From positions 1-32,374 of the forward strand of contig CADAIP010000021.1 of the NCBI GenBank assembly GCA_902787975.1: 32,374 nucleotides of DNA. The letters are read 5' to 3'. Made by a program: the position numbers and the translations under genes. The notes under the pieces were generated by a model. The model did no database searches. It was not told the DNA's origin and saw nothing but the letters and a program-made list of their open reading frames with translations. This stretch comes from Oscillospiraceae bacterium (GTDB lineage: Bacteria; Bacillota; Clostridia; Saccharofermentanales; Saccharofermentanaceae). Each line of letters opens with the position of its first letter. The stretch's first letter is position 1. Below are positions 23,767 to 32,247 of the stretch, piece after piece.

Positions 23767-24447
23767 ATGGATTACGTAAAAGGTTGTGAATTCTTCGAGC
23801 TTTCAAAGTACATCTTAAAGCACGTCGCAAACGGCAAGATCGGAATAGCCGATGGATTAAAAGATGATCTTACATATCCGGCATTAAGCAGCATGCTCGA
23901 AAATGCAAAGACAGACTTTGTTGACGGAAACGGCAAAACAGTCAAGGGCATGCCTTCAGCTGAGATATTTGTAATGACCAAGAAGATCGATAAGAAAAAG
24001 TACATTATCGGTTTATCCTTCAACAGAAGAATTGCAGGCACACCGTCAGGAAAAACAGGCATTGAAGCCTGGTTCGAGGAATCAAGGGACAGGATGGTTG
24101 AAGAAAGCAGACTTTTCGCTGAAGGATACGAAAAAGAACAGGCATATTTTGACCACTGCATGATCGATCACCTCAGAAACTCCGTAGGCATGGGACAGCT
24201 TCATGAAGCAGAGTATCAGGACAAGCTCATCTCAAGAGCAAAGAGCAAAACGGTATTGGGCATCACATTTACCAAAACAGGATTGTTCATTGCCATGATC
24301 ATCCTCTGGAGCTTAGTGTTCCATAACATCGCACTCGGCTTTATCTTTGCACTCTGCATGATAGGAAGCTTCACGTTAGTTACAAACAAGGTAAAGTCCA
24401 AAGAGAGCGATCTGGCTAAAGAAGATCGGGTTAGTGCCGAGAATTAA
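23767..24447 (+). CDS. Membrane-anchored protein of unknown function
   Basis: ATG 23767 is chosen because GAGGA (23754-23758) sits eight bases upstream; a GTG start at 23752 would overlap that site. The 226-aa product has a soluble N-terminal part of about 165 residues, containing KVT-like mixed charge, a central acidic/basic helical stretch (DRMVEESRLFAEGYEKEQAYFDH at about 108-130 in parts) and no cysteine cluster. Two closely spaced hydrophobic helices follow near the C-terminus (about 175-210), then a charged tail. I recognise no family. It follows the CPBP gene by 124 bp and ends at a long terminator hairpin. Confidence 0.7.
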   Translation: MDYVKGCEFFELSKYILKHVANGKIGIADGLKDDLTYPALSSMLENAKTDFVDGNGKTVKGMPSAEIFVMTKKIDKKKYIIGLSFNRRIAGTPSGKTGIEAWFEESRDRMVEESRLFAEGYEKEQAYFDHCMIDHLRNSVGMGQLHEAEYQDKLISRAKSKTVLGITFTKTGLFIAMIILWSLVFHNIALGFIFALCMIGSFTLVTNKVKSKESDLAKEDRVSAEN

Positions 24448-24480
24448 TTAATAACAATTTTAACCAAGCCTTTGACAATC

Positions 24481-24537
24481 GTGCCGGCTTCATTGTTGAC
24501 AGTTTCCAACTGTTTTCCGTCAACAATAGGCCGGCAC
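24481..24537 (+). terminator. Long-stem terminator
   Basis: GTGCCGGC (24481-24488) pairs with GCCGGCAC (24530-24537) and ATTGTTGAC (24492-24500) with GTCAACAAT (24519-24527), giving 17 matched pairs with a small internal loop. A short AGTT/AACT stem lies inside. TTATATTTTT follows. Confidence 0.75.
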
Positions 24538-24557
24538 TTATATTTTTGCAGTTCCGT

Positions 24558-24566
24558 TGTTATAAT
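24558..24566 (+). promoter_or_regulatory. Extended -10 promoter of the EamA gene
   Basis: TGTTATAAT at 24558-24566 is an extended -10 lying 23 bp before the ATG at 24590. The -35 region is occupied by the T-rich tail of the preceding terminator, so it is weak or absent. Confidence 0.6.
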
Positions 24567-24589
24567 TCCTTCGGTGGAAGGAGTATGAC

Positions 24590-25477
24590 ATGGAAAAGAA
24601 AGGTTATCTTGGCGACATCCTGATAATAATCGCCGGCCTGTTCTGGGGCAGCATGGGCATCTTCGTACGCCACTTAAATGACCTTGGCTTTTCATCCATA
24701 CAGGTCGCATGTCTACGCCTTACGACTGCGGGGATCCTTTTCGCGCTGATACTTCTGATCAAGGACCGCAAAGGCTTTAAGATCGCTTTGCGCGACATCC
24801 CTCTGTTCCTCGCGCTCGGCCTTGTGAGCATATTATTTTTCACATGCTGCTACTTCACCGCGATCAGCCTCATGACGATGTCAACTGCGGCGATCCTTCT
24901 CTACACTTCACCCATCTGGGTAATGGTCCTCGCGATAATCTTCCTCAAGGAAAAGTTCACGATACAAAAACTCATCGCGCTCATACTCGCATTCGCAGGC
25001 TGCATTCTCGTCTCCGGCTTCGGCGGCAAAGTGACTGTTGTGGGCATCCTTGTCGGTCTGGGCTCCGGTTTGGGATACGGCCTCTACAGCATTTTCGGGA
25101 CATTCGCACTCAAGAAATATTCGCCTTACACTGTCACCTGCTACACGTTCCTGATCGCTGGTTTGGGCTCCATTTTTGTTTCTAATCCTGTTGATCTGAT
25201 TTCTAAGATCTCCGCTATCGAAAACAAACCGGCCCTGTTCGGCTTCGTCCTTCTCACAGCAGTCGTCACGGCGGTAATCCCCTTCCTTCTTTACACTTTG
25301 GGCCTCAACATGACCACCGCCGGCAAAGCCGCAGTGCTCGCAACAGTTGAGCCCGCAGCCGCAACATTATTCGGGTTTTTCGTGATGAAAGAAACAGTCG
25401 GGCCCGTCGCAATCGCAGGCATCTTATTGGTTTTCGCTGCGATCATCGTATTGAGTTTGCGTAAGAAGGAAGCCTGA
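24590..25477 (+). CDS. EamA/DMT-family transporter (drug/metabolite exporter)
   Basis: 295 aa with ten predicted helices in two repeated EamA halves. The GLFWGSMGIFVRHL opening and the LSLMTMSTAAILLYTSPIWV-like stretch (about 95-115) are typical; the second half ends LATVEPAAATLFGFFVMKE. Family members move amino acids, metabolites or drugs, but the substrate cannot be assigned. AAGGAG (24578-24583) is six bases from the ATG. Monocistronic; twin-hairpin repeat copy B follows. Confidence 0.9.
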   Translation: MEKKGYLGDILIIIAGLFWGSMGIFVRHLNDLGFSSIQVACLRLTTAGILFALILLIKDRKGFKIALRDIPLFLALGLVSILFFTCCYFTAISLMTMSTAAILLYTSPIWVMVLAIIFLKEKFTIQKLIALILAFAGCILVSGFGGKVTVVGILVGLGSGLGYGLYSIFGTFALKKYSPYTVTCYTFLIAGLGSIFVSNPVDLISKISAIENKPALFGFVLLTAVVTAVIPFLLYTLGLNMTTAGKAAVLATVEPAAATLFGFFVMKETVGPVAIAGILLVFAAIIVLSLRKKEA

Positions 25478-25507
25478 GTTTCCCAAACTGAAATCCAAAA
25501 ACGGTCC

Positions 25508-25597
25508 TGTAATTGTTTGCCAAAAAAACGGCCAACAATTATATAAATCTGCCTTTTTCTGTAATTGTTGGGCAAAAAATCGAGCAACAATTACAGA
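25508..25597. repeat. Twin-hairpin dispersed repeat, copy B
   Basis: First hairpin: TAATTGTT (25510-25517) with AACAATTA (25534-25541), plus GCC/GGC inside and an A-rich loop. Second hairpin: CTGTAATTGTT (25559-25569) with AACAATTACAG (25586-25596), 11 pairs. It aligns with copy A (16215-16306) in the same orientation, and the differing stem bases change on both sides. Confidence 0.75.
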
Positions 25598-25633
25598 TTT
25601 AGTTTTTGAAGAAGCACCCCACGCAATTAAAAA

Positions 25634-25660
25634 CCCCTCCGGAAGATCGTTCCGAAGGGG
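25634..25660 (-). terminator. Terminator of the LppM-like lipoprotein gene
   Basis: CCCCTCCGGAA and TTCCGAAGGGG form a stem with one mismatch (25634-25644 with 25650-25660). On the minus strand TTTTT follows. It lies 34 bases past the gene's stop. Confidence 0.85.
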
Positions 25661-25694
25661 CAGTTGATCAATATTGAATTACTTGTTCAGCTCA

Positions 25695-26741
25695 TCAAGC
25701 CTGTGTTGTAGGATCAGCAGGAGCGGGAGCCGGTGCAGGTGCTACGGGAGCTTCAGCTGCAGGGGCAGGTGCCGGTGCGGGTGCAACAGGAGCAGCCTCA
25801 ACGGGTGCGGCAACAGGCGCAGCTACGGGAGCGGCGGGCGCAGGTGTTGCTTCAACTACAGGTGCAGCAGCAGGAGCGGGTGCGGGTGTTGCCGGTGCTA
25901 CAGGTGCAGCTGCAGGCGCAGGTGCAGCGGGAGCCGGAGCGGGAGCAGAAAAATCAATAGGTGATGCAGGAGCAGAGAAATCTATGGGTGATGCAGGCTC
26001 AGGTGAAGAAACCGGAGCAGCTGCGGGTGCTTCAGTAGCAGTACCGTCTTTAGCAGGCTTCTTTTTCTTGACTATGAGAAGGATCACAACGACTGCTGCA
26101 GCTGCGAAAACAACAAATACGATTGCGCAGATCGCAATGATAAGTCCGACATTAATAAGCGTGAATGTGAGTTCTACTTCGTCACCGTCGAGAAGATCCC
26201 ATGTATATGTCTTTCCATCCTTGGAAACTTCTGTTGCATTATCGTCAGTTGCGGGAGAAGGAAGTGTAATTTCTACTTCCATGAATCCGCCGTATGTTTT
26301 GAGATCTTCGGAAGTAATACCCTCTTCATTGAGGTCACCAACAACGTTTGTATCCCAGTTAATAGTGTATGTGGAGCCCTTCTTTGTGAGTTCGAAATCA
26401 CCGAGCTCGAGGTCCTCTGTGAAACAGTCAGCGTTGAAGATATCTTCAAAGTCATTGACCTTAACATTTGTCATAGTGAAGGTATAACCTTCGTAGTCAC
26501 CCTTCTTATAATCATCAACAGTCCAGCCGTCGTCCTCGAAAGCGTCAGCCAGGTCTTCCATTTCTGACTCAACATCTGAGTCGATCAGCTCGTTATAATA
26601 ACCGTAAATAACTGTAAAATCAGCTTTGCCGTTACTCTTAATGTTCATCGATGTGCGGAACCTTACACAACCTGTAAAGCAGAACGCAGCAAGGGTGAGA
26701 AGAACCATAACGGAAATTGCCTTAGCATAGAGTTTTCTCAT
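25695..26741 (-). CDS. LppM-like lipoprotein with transmembrane helix and Ala/Pro-rich tail
   Basis: 348 aa. A signal peptide ends at lipobox FTGC with Cys25. The extracellular domain (about 26-200) starts VRFRTSMNIKSNGKADFTV, resembling the LppM/DUF3153 family. A transmembrane helix at about 200-222 is followed by KKKKPAKDG, so the tail (about 230-348) may be cytoplasmic. The tail is Ala/Pro-rich, with SPIDFSAPA twice in tandem and many PAPAPA units. Having both a lipid anchor and a later helix is unusual but seen in this family. AGGAGG precedes the ATG. Function unknown. Confidence 0.8.
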   Translation of the reverse strand: MRKLYAKAISVMVLLTLAAFCFTGCVRFRTSMNIKSNGKADFTVIYGYYNELIDSDVESEMEDLADAFEDDGWTVDDYKKGDYEGYTFTMTNVKVNDFEDIFNADCFTEDLELGDFELTKKGSTYTINWDTNVVGDLNEEGITSEDLKTYGGFMEVEITLPSPATDDNATEVSKDGKTYTWDLLDGDEVELTFTLINVGLIIAICAIVFVVFAAAAVVVILLIVKKKKPAKDGTATEAPAAAPVSSPEPASPIDFSAPASPIDFSAPAPAPAAPAPAAAPVAPATPAPAPAAAPVVEATPAPAAPVAAPVAAPVEAAPVAPAPAPAPAAEAPVAPAPAPAPADPTTQA

Positions 26742-26843
26742 AAATAACCTCCTGTTTGTCTGAAAACTGATTAGATTATCTCATAAGGATACGGATTTTT
26801 TACATTAACATATGTAATGTTCATCCCGTGCGCGGAAAGCACA

Positions 26844-27695
26844 TCACTCAAGGCCTAAAAATGCACGCAGTTCAGGGAGCACGCGCTCAGCTTCAAGGCG
26901 GCCCGTGCGGTATGCCTTTTCGAGCTTTTCAGGATCTTTCTCGGTGCGGCCTATGCCGATCTTTTCGGGCGGTCTGATAACAAAAGCCTGACCGTCAGCC
27001 TCGCGCTTTTCGACACCTTCGACCTGTCTGTTATATATCACATGACGGTTAGCCATTCCTTCAGCGATGGCAGGATATTTGTGAAGCGCCATCTGTATGA
27101 TGAACGGCGACTTTTTCTTCACATAACCTTTGGGCTGGGTCAGCACGATAACGTTGCGGTTATACCCGAGACTTTCCATGTATTCATAGGGGATCGAATC
27201 AGCGATGCCGCCGTCAAGATAAGCGCTGTCACCGATCCGGACCGGCTTTGAAGCGATCGGCATCGAAGCGGATGCCCTCATCCAGAGAAGGTCATTCCCG
27301 CCGCCGTCGGTGCATTTATGGTAAACGCACTTGCCGGTCTTAACGTCAGTCGCGCCGATGTAAAACTCCATCGGATCGTTCTTGAAAGTCTGTTTGTCGA
27401 AAGGATCGAGAACATCCGGCAGCTCGCGGTAGCAGAAATCCGCACCATATAGATCGCCCGTTTTTATGAGCGAACGGTAGCTGCAGTATCTGGGATCCTT
27501 GCAGTAGTTTTTGTTATATCTGATCGCTCTTCCGATCTGATGCGATTTGTAATTGCAGCCGAAAACCGCGCCTGCGGAAATGCCCGCTGCCCCGTCAAAT
27601 CTTATGTTGTTTTCCATGAGAACATCGATGACACCGCATGTAAACATGCCGCGCATGGCGCCGCCCTCTAATACCAGTCCGGTCTTGTAATTCAC
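26844..27695 (-). CDS. Patatin-like phospholipase
   Basis: Start GTG 27695 is preferred (283 aa): GAGGAT lies about ten bases upstream, whereas the longer frame (27728) has no ribosome site and begins inside a hairpin. Oxyanion loop GGAMRG is at 11-16, nucleophile Ser40 in GISAG, and the dyad aspartate Asp161 in DGG. These enzymes hydrolyse lipid acyl esters. It is the last gene of a likely operon led by the glycosyltransferase genes; a small stem (CCGTGA/TCACGG, 27712-27730) lies in the 72-bp gap before it and may be a weak processing site or an operator. Confidence 0.88.
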   Translation of the reverse strand: MNYKTGLVLEGGAMRGMFTCGVIDVLMENNIRFDGAAGISAGAVFGCNYKSHQIGRAIRYNKNYCKDPRYCSYRSLIKTGDLYGADFCYRELPDVLDPFDKQTFKNDPMEFYIGATDVKTGKCVYHKCTDGGGNDLLWMRASASMPIASKPVRIGDSAYLDGGIADSIPYEYMESLGYNRNVIVLTQPKGYVKKKSPFIIQMALHKYPAIAEGMANRHVIYNRQVEGVEKREADGQAFVIRPPEKIGIGRTEKDPEKLEKAYRTGRLEAERVLPELRAFLGLE

Positions 27696-27767
27696 TATTA
27701 TCCCATCCTCACCGTGATAAAAATTCACGGGCTAATAATATCAGTGAGTAAGTATATTCGCAAAGGG

Positions 27768-28529
27768 TTAGTGCGTCCTCATGTTCGAGGAAACTTCATA
27801 AGCGATATATTCGTGGTCAAATTCATATCCGAGTTTTTCCGAGAGATGCACGGAACCCATATTTTGCGCATCCCAGCTCGGATACAACCCTTCGTCAAGA
27901 CATCTCAATATCAATGCAGAGCAGGCGACCATAGCCAGATGCTTTCTTCTCTCTGATTCAATGGTATCTACTTCAATCTCAATGCCCTCTTTATAACGAG
28001 TATATGAAGATGCTCCGGATACGATTTTTCCGTCCTTTAAGATCACTGCTCCCATGCCGTCTTCAAGGTATTTTTCCTTACTCTCAAATGCAGATACAAA
28101 GTCAGCAGTCACGGGGTTTTCGAGACACAGATCATATATCTCTCCGTCTATGTTTTTGAGTTCATATCCGTCAGGAAGAATCTCAAGATTTTTCTTCAAC
28201 TTTTCAACGTCGAATTTAGTATCCTTCCTGATCGCAAAACGGGTTACTTTTCTCGCGTCGGGATATACGGATTCGATGAGCTTTGCCCACTCTTCGTTTT
28301 GAGGCATCAAGATCACAAAACCTTCCGGTTTGTTTCGGACCAGTTCTTCATCAGGTGCGCCTGCGAAAAAGCCTAAAATGCCGACAAACGCGAATGCCGA
28401 GACAGGGTTTTCGAGGTCGGTAACAAAGACCTTTCCCATGACCTTCTGAAGACATGAATATATCAGCGTCTCCTGCCAGCCATCGAATAATTTCTCAACT
28501 TTGGATGTTTCTTCAAGTACGTAAACCAT
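27768..28529 (-). CDS. GNAT-fold acetyltransferase (PF12746-like, ZmaR-related)
   Basis: 253 aa. The two-part layout fits the GNAT_acetyltran family: a variable N-terminal half and a C-terminal GNAT region with IEIEVDTIESERRKHLA and LGYEFDHEYIAYE. Zwittermicin resistance protein ZmaR belongs to this family, but the substrate here is unknown. A TATxY-like beta-hairpin with SGASSYTRY precedes the CoA-binding region. It is 12 bp downstream of the GT-C gene and probably co-transcribed. Confidence 0.75.
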   Translation of the reverse strand: MVYVLEETSKVEKLFDGWQETLIYSCLQKVMGKVFVTDLENPVSAFAFVGILGFFAGAPDEELVRNKPEGFVILMPQNEEWAKLIESVYPDARKVTRFAIRKDTKFDVEKLKKNLEILPDGYELKNIDGEIYDLCLENPVTADFVSAFESKEKYLEDGMGAVILKDGKIVSGASSYTRYKEGIEIEVDTIESERRKHLAMVACSALILRCLDEGLYPSWDAQNMGSVHLSEKLGYEFDHEYIAYEVSSNMRTH

Positions 28530-28541
28530 AACGTTAAACTC

Positions 28542-30383
28542 CTAACCATCAGTTTTTCTGAACAAATAGAATTCATCGCCCTTTAAGACCGGGTCTTCCT
28601 GTACGGCAACCAGTTCATATCCCTCAAGCACATTGCCCTCATCAGCGAAAATATCGTAGTTGCAGTTATTGGAAGTGATTATGTAGTTGTAGTCATTCTC
28701 GGCAATGTATTGGATCTGCTGGTTTACCATATCCTGATCGTGAACAAGAACGGCAAAACAGGGCGTCTTAGGATCGGTTTTCATGCTTGTATAAAAACCG
28801 TAATCAATGAGTCCGAGACAGATGAAAGACTGGTCTTCCGAATCCATGATGATCTTCGAAAATGCATATGTCGGATAGTTGTCTTTTTTAATTCCGTAAT
28901 AAGAAATGTTGCTGATAAACGGAAGAGAATACAGGCCGGCAAGCACAAAAGATACGGTAAGACTTAATGCTTTGACAGGTTTGGTCTTGTCCTTCAGGAA
29001 TTTTGTGATCATCAGGTTTACGGGCAGTGCTCCGAACACGGCGAACGCTGTCAGTATAAACGGATAGTAGACAACACTTCCGTTTCCCAAAAGAGCCACA
29101 TAGAAACTGAAGGTAAATGCTGCAAAGAAAAAAGCGAAGATCTTTTTGTTGCGGCAGAACAGATAAATGAATGCTACGAAGACCAATATGAGCAGCTGGC
29201 TGTTATCACCCAGATATGCCGGAAACGCAAGGAACGGATTTGTCAAAGCATCTAAGAAAGTTCCTCTGGAAGAAGTAACGTGATACTTGAAAATATTCAT
29301 TCCGAAATATACGTCAAACAATTCGTAAAGTGCGCCATTGAATAGATAAACCAGAATGACCGGCACAGAAACAGTAACAAAACCGGAGATAACTCCCAAA
29401 ACAGCCTTAAGCAGCTGCTTAACCTGTTTTCTGCGGATCAGATAGATAACAAAGAACAGAGCCATTCCGAAAACAGCACCACACATGCTGTACTTGATCC
29501 AGAAGATCACGCCGGTAAGCAAACCTACAATAAAGACCCTGCTGAAACGGATGTCGTCATCCGCAATCAATCTTATGCAGAAATAAATGATCAGGGCTAA
29601 AAACACAATGCCGAACTCTTCAGCCGTATTGCCGAAGAAATAAGACGAGCTTCCATATAAAACTCCAACGGAGATCGCCGAGATCACAGAGTTGATGGAA
29701 CTTTTTTGTTCGACAAACAGCAACTGGAGCTTCGTCGTAATAACCATGAACAAATAGCAGAAGATGATCTCAATGATCCAAAGACCCGTATAACTGTATG
29801 GCGATATAAGGGCACCTGCTGCAAATATCACATACATCATTATTCCTTTGAGTTCTATCAGATCGCGGTAGATAAGTTTCCCGTGAAGCATTCCGCGTGC
29901 TGCCGTGAAAATGCAGTTGGAATCTGCATCCCAGTCTGTTGCGACCACCGGGGATGCTGAAGAAACAAAGAAAAGTATCACTACGGAAAACAGAAGAAAG
30001 ATGATGTGATCGGAAATTCCAAGCTTTTTATCCGTCAGTTTTAATGGCTGGGATCTGCCCGGAAATGCAGTGACTATAACAGGCAGGACCGGGGTGGCAA
30101 GTACGCACAGGGCAAGACCTGCAAGCGAGACTATAACAGGGTTTATATAATCTGCCCATCTGAGGATAAAAACAAACAACAGTGCAATGTTGACCAGAAA
30201 AGATACTGCAAGCTGTTTTGTGGTAACTTTTGTTGTTCCGTTAAACAGATCTGTCTTTGAAGAATTCAGCACGAAAAACAGAACGATAGCTGCAAAACTT
30301 ATGACTGTTAATGCTGAATAAGGACAAAGGAGCAGCACCAGTGCGCTGAAAGATATTATCTTATGGGTTTTCTTCAGCTCCAT
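28542..30383 (-). CDS. Polytopic membrane glycosyltransferase-like protein (GT-C/PMT type)
   Basis: 613 aa with about twelve predicted helices. After helix four to five, the extracytoplasmic loop DWDADSNCIFTAARG then LIYRDLIELKG has the acidic pair followed by Y-x-D-x-x-E-x-K-G that marks GT-C enzymes of the PMT/ArnT group (acidic residues near helix one bind the lipid-linked donor). A C-terminal soluble domain (about 510-613) follows. It would move a sugar from a polyprenyl-phosphate carrier to an envelope polymer. The adjacent GT2 and GtrA genes supply the donor and flippase. Exact product unknown. Confidence 0.75.
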   Translation of the reverse strand: MELKKTHKIISFSALVLLLCPYSALTVISFAAIVLFFVLNSSKTDLFNGTTKVTTKQLAVSFLVNIALLFVFILRWADYINPVIVSLAGLALCVLATPVLPVIVTAFPGRSQPLKLTDKKLGISDHIIFLLFSVVILFFVSSASPVVATDWDADSNCIFTAARGMLHGKLIYRDLIELKGIMMYVIFAAGALISPYSYTGLWIIEIIFCYLFMVITTKLQLLFVEQKSSINSVISAISVGVLYGSSSYFFGNTAEEFGIVFLALIIYFCIRLIADDDIRFSRVFIVGLLTGVIFWIKYSMCGAVFGMALFFVIYLIRRKQVKQLLKAVLGVISGFVTVSVPVILVYLFNGALYELFDVYFGMNIFKYHVTSSRGTFLDALTNPFLAFPAYLGDNSQLLILVFVAFIYLFCRNKKIFAFFFAAFTFSFYVALLGNGSVVYYPFILTAFAVFGALPVNLMITKFLKDKTKPVKALSLTVSFVLAGLYSLPFISNISYYGIKKDNYPTYAFSKIIMDSEDQSFICLGLIDYGFYTSMKTDPKTPCFAVLVHDQDMVNQQIQYIAENDYNYIITSNNCNYDIFADEGNVLEGYELVAVQEDPVLKGDEFYLFRKTDG

Positions 30384-30399
30384 CGGTTATCCCCGCGCT

Positions 30400-31170
30400 T
30401 TACATCGTCTTCTTAAGTTTCTTGAATTTCGGAGCGCAGAAAAGACTGTTTTTCATAGTCTTGAAAACGTTCATCTTGCTGGCACCCTGCTTCTTATCGT
30501 AACGGAGTTCAAAGCCTACCTCTCCGAAACTGATGCCGCAAAGATGAAGCTTGTAAAGAAATTCCATCATGCAGGCAAAACTCTGTTCCTTGATCGGTTC
30601 GTGGCCGAATTTTTCTACAAGCTTTTCGATCGCGGATAATCTGTATATTCTGTATCCGCATGTGTAATCCTTAACACCGGGAACTTTCAGCACCATTGAG
30701 TAGTAGATCTTGGCAAAGTCACTCATCATCTTTCTGTGAAATTTAAGACCTACAACATTTGCGCCGGGCTGATATCTTGAAGCAATAACGCAGTCCAGAT
30801 TCTTTTCCTGCAAAAGATCGTACATGCTTTGAATGTATTTGGGATCATGCGTTGCATCACCATCCATCAGGCACATGAGATCGCCATCTTTTCCGATCTT
30901 GAGAAACTGTTCTATGCTCGTATTAAGTCCGCCGCGGAGGTTCTTGTTTACTTCATGGAAAACAGGGCTTACCAGAGAGCTGGTATACTGTTCCTGCTTG
31001 CTAAGCATCACTGCTTTTGTATTATCCGTGCTGCAATCGTCGATCGGACAAACAATAAGATCTACACCTTTGGATGCAAGCTCATCTTTCTGGCCGATCC
31101 ACTGGTCTATCAGAATGCCGATGTTCTGTTCTTCGTTGTAACAGGGAAGAAAAACATAGAGTTTACTCAT
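30400..31170 (-). CDS. GT2-family polyprenyl-phosphate glycosyltransferase (DPM1/GtrB-like)
   Basis: Start ATG 31170 is preferred (256 aa): the shorter protein begins at the family start MSKLYVFLPCYNEEQNIG, and this ATG overlaps the gtrA-like stop by eight bases. The GT2 fold is GT-A, with CYNEE, the DDCSTDN block (44-50) and DGDATHDP at 103-110 (metal/donor-binding). No C-terminal transmembrane helices, unlike some GtrB, so it acts at the membrane surface. Likely function: transfer of a hexose from a nucleotide sugar to undecaprenyl phosphate. Confidence 0.85.
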   Translation of the reverse strand: MSKLYVFLPCYNEEQNIGILIDQWIGQKDELASKGVDLIVCPIDDCSTDNTKAVMLSKQEQYTSSLVSPVFHEVNKNLRGGLNTSIEQFLKIGKDGDLMCLMDGDATHDPKYIQSMYDLLQEKNLDCVIASRYQPGANVVGLKFHRKMMSDFAKIYYSMVLKVPGVKDYTCGYRIYRLSAIEKLVEKFGHEPIKEQSFACMMEFLYKLHLCGISFGEVGFELRYDKKQGASKMNVFKTMKNSLFCAPKFKKLKKTM

Positions 31171-31609
31171 TGGAAGATACCTTTTTATCCTTTTCCCCGT
31201 CTGAGCCGACAGGAATAAGGGCCTTTCTGACAAAATACGTGATAAAGAACGGGATTACGATGGAAGCGCCCTTGGCAGTTAAGAAAGCGATCATTCCGTC
31301 ACTGCCTTTGAAGATAAGCTGTCTGACCACATATACGATCAGATCTGCCAGTCCCAGTGCCATTAACCATGTAACGAAAAATATGATAAGAGTCTTTACG
31401 CTCTTAGACTTATATACCTTGTGGGAACAGAGAATATACTGAATGATGAAACCTACAACAACACCGATAGTATTGGCAATGACTTCTTTAAACCAGATCT
31501 CGCAGACACGGGAAACAATGACATCGATGACAGTGACAAGAACACTTATCAGAAAATACGTTACAAATGTTTTGCGTTCGGTAATGAATTTCTTGATTGC
31601 TTCCAACAT
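31163..31609 (-). CDS. GtrA-family membrane protein (putative lipid-linked sugar flippase)
   Basis: 148 aa with four hydrophobic helices, the usual GtrA layout. VIDVIVSRVCEIWF and TIGVVVGFIIQYILC (helix two, with Gln) are typical. GtrA proteins are thought to flip the polyprenyl-phosphate sugar made by the adjacent GT2. It overlaps the GT2 start by eight bases (ATGAGTAA), so the two are translationally coupled. Confidence 0.85.
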   Translation of the reverse strand: MLEAIKKFITERKTFVTYFLISVLVTVIDVIVSRVCEIWFKEVIANTIGVVVGFIIQYILCSHKVYKSKSVKTLIIFFVTWLMALGLADLIVYVVRQLIFKGSDGMIAFLTAKGASIVIPFFITYFVRKALIPVGSDGEKDKKVSSNE

Positions 31610-31636
31610 ATAATTTTTCCCGCTTAAGTCTGGCTT

Positions 31637-32134
31637 TTATTCCTGCTCGCAGTTTAATTTCTCTAATTCACAAACCATTATATACTCTTCATCGTTTTCT
31701 TTAACAGTTTTGAAGCCTGCCTTCTCATACATTTTTACGGCATAGTTTTCTTTCTGGACTGCTAACGATGCTTTTTTATATCCTTGAGTTTTAAGCAATT
31801 GAAGCATTTGATGCATCATCATCGTTCCGATGCCTTTGCCGCGGTATTCTTTGTATAAAGAAATCGCAAATGACGGGATATCATCTTTCACATGACCATA
31901 ATCATCCATGATCCTTGTCCATACAGCTCCGACAACTTTTCCGTCTGCTTCTGCCACTATGCAATTGTCAGCCGGTCCTGTTCCAAAATCCTTGTAATAC
32001 AGAGCAAGCTCAGGCCGTTCTATGATCGACCTGTCCGGAGCTTCTACTCCTTCAGGAACGAAAATGGCTTCATAAAGGAAATCCTTTAGAAGTCCCGTCT
32101 CGTCTTTTCTGAGTTCTCTTAATACAGCCTGCAT
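31637..32134 (-). CDS. GNAT-family N-acetyltransferase
   Basis: 165 aa. Motif A is SLYKEYRGKGIGTMMM, with the R-G-x-G-x-G pyrophosphate loop for acetyl-CoA; motif B region is VQKENYAVKMYEKAGF. A single-domain enzyme; the substrate is not predictable. No strong ribosome site is visible before the ATG. Sits 27 bp upstream of gtrA and is likely first in that operon. Confidence 0.85.
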   Translation of the reverse strand: MQAVLRELRKDETGLLKDFLYEAIFVPEGVEAPDRSIIERPELALYYKDFGTGPADNCIVAEADGKVVGAVWTRIMDDYGHVKDDIPSFAISLYKEYRGKGIGTMMMHQMLQLLKTQGYKKASLAVQKENYAVKMYEKAGFKTVKENDEEYIMVCELEKLNCEQE

Positions 32135-32247
32135 AACTTATAATTCCATCGTCACTTTCTCAACTATTACTTTGATCTAACCGTGTCATCAGCACCACTG
32201 TCTCGAAATAACCGTCCCGGAGAAACATATCTATAAATTGAAATTAG

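Noticed and set aside
25700..25980. Repeat array with plus-strand Arg/Gly/Gln-rich ORFs
   Set aside because: It is the Pro/Ala-coding tail of the minus-strand lipoprotein; the plus frames are shadows with biased composition and no ribosome site.
27712..27730. Terminator before the patatin gene
   Set aside because: Six-bp stem CCGTGA/TCACGG has no T-tract after it and overlaps a possible start.
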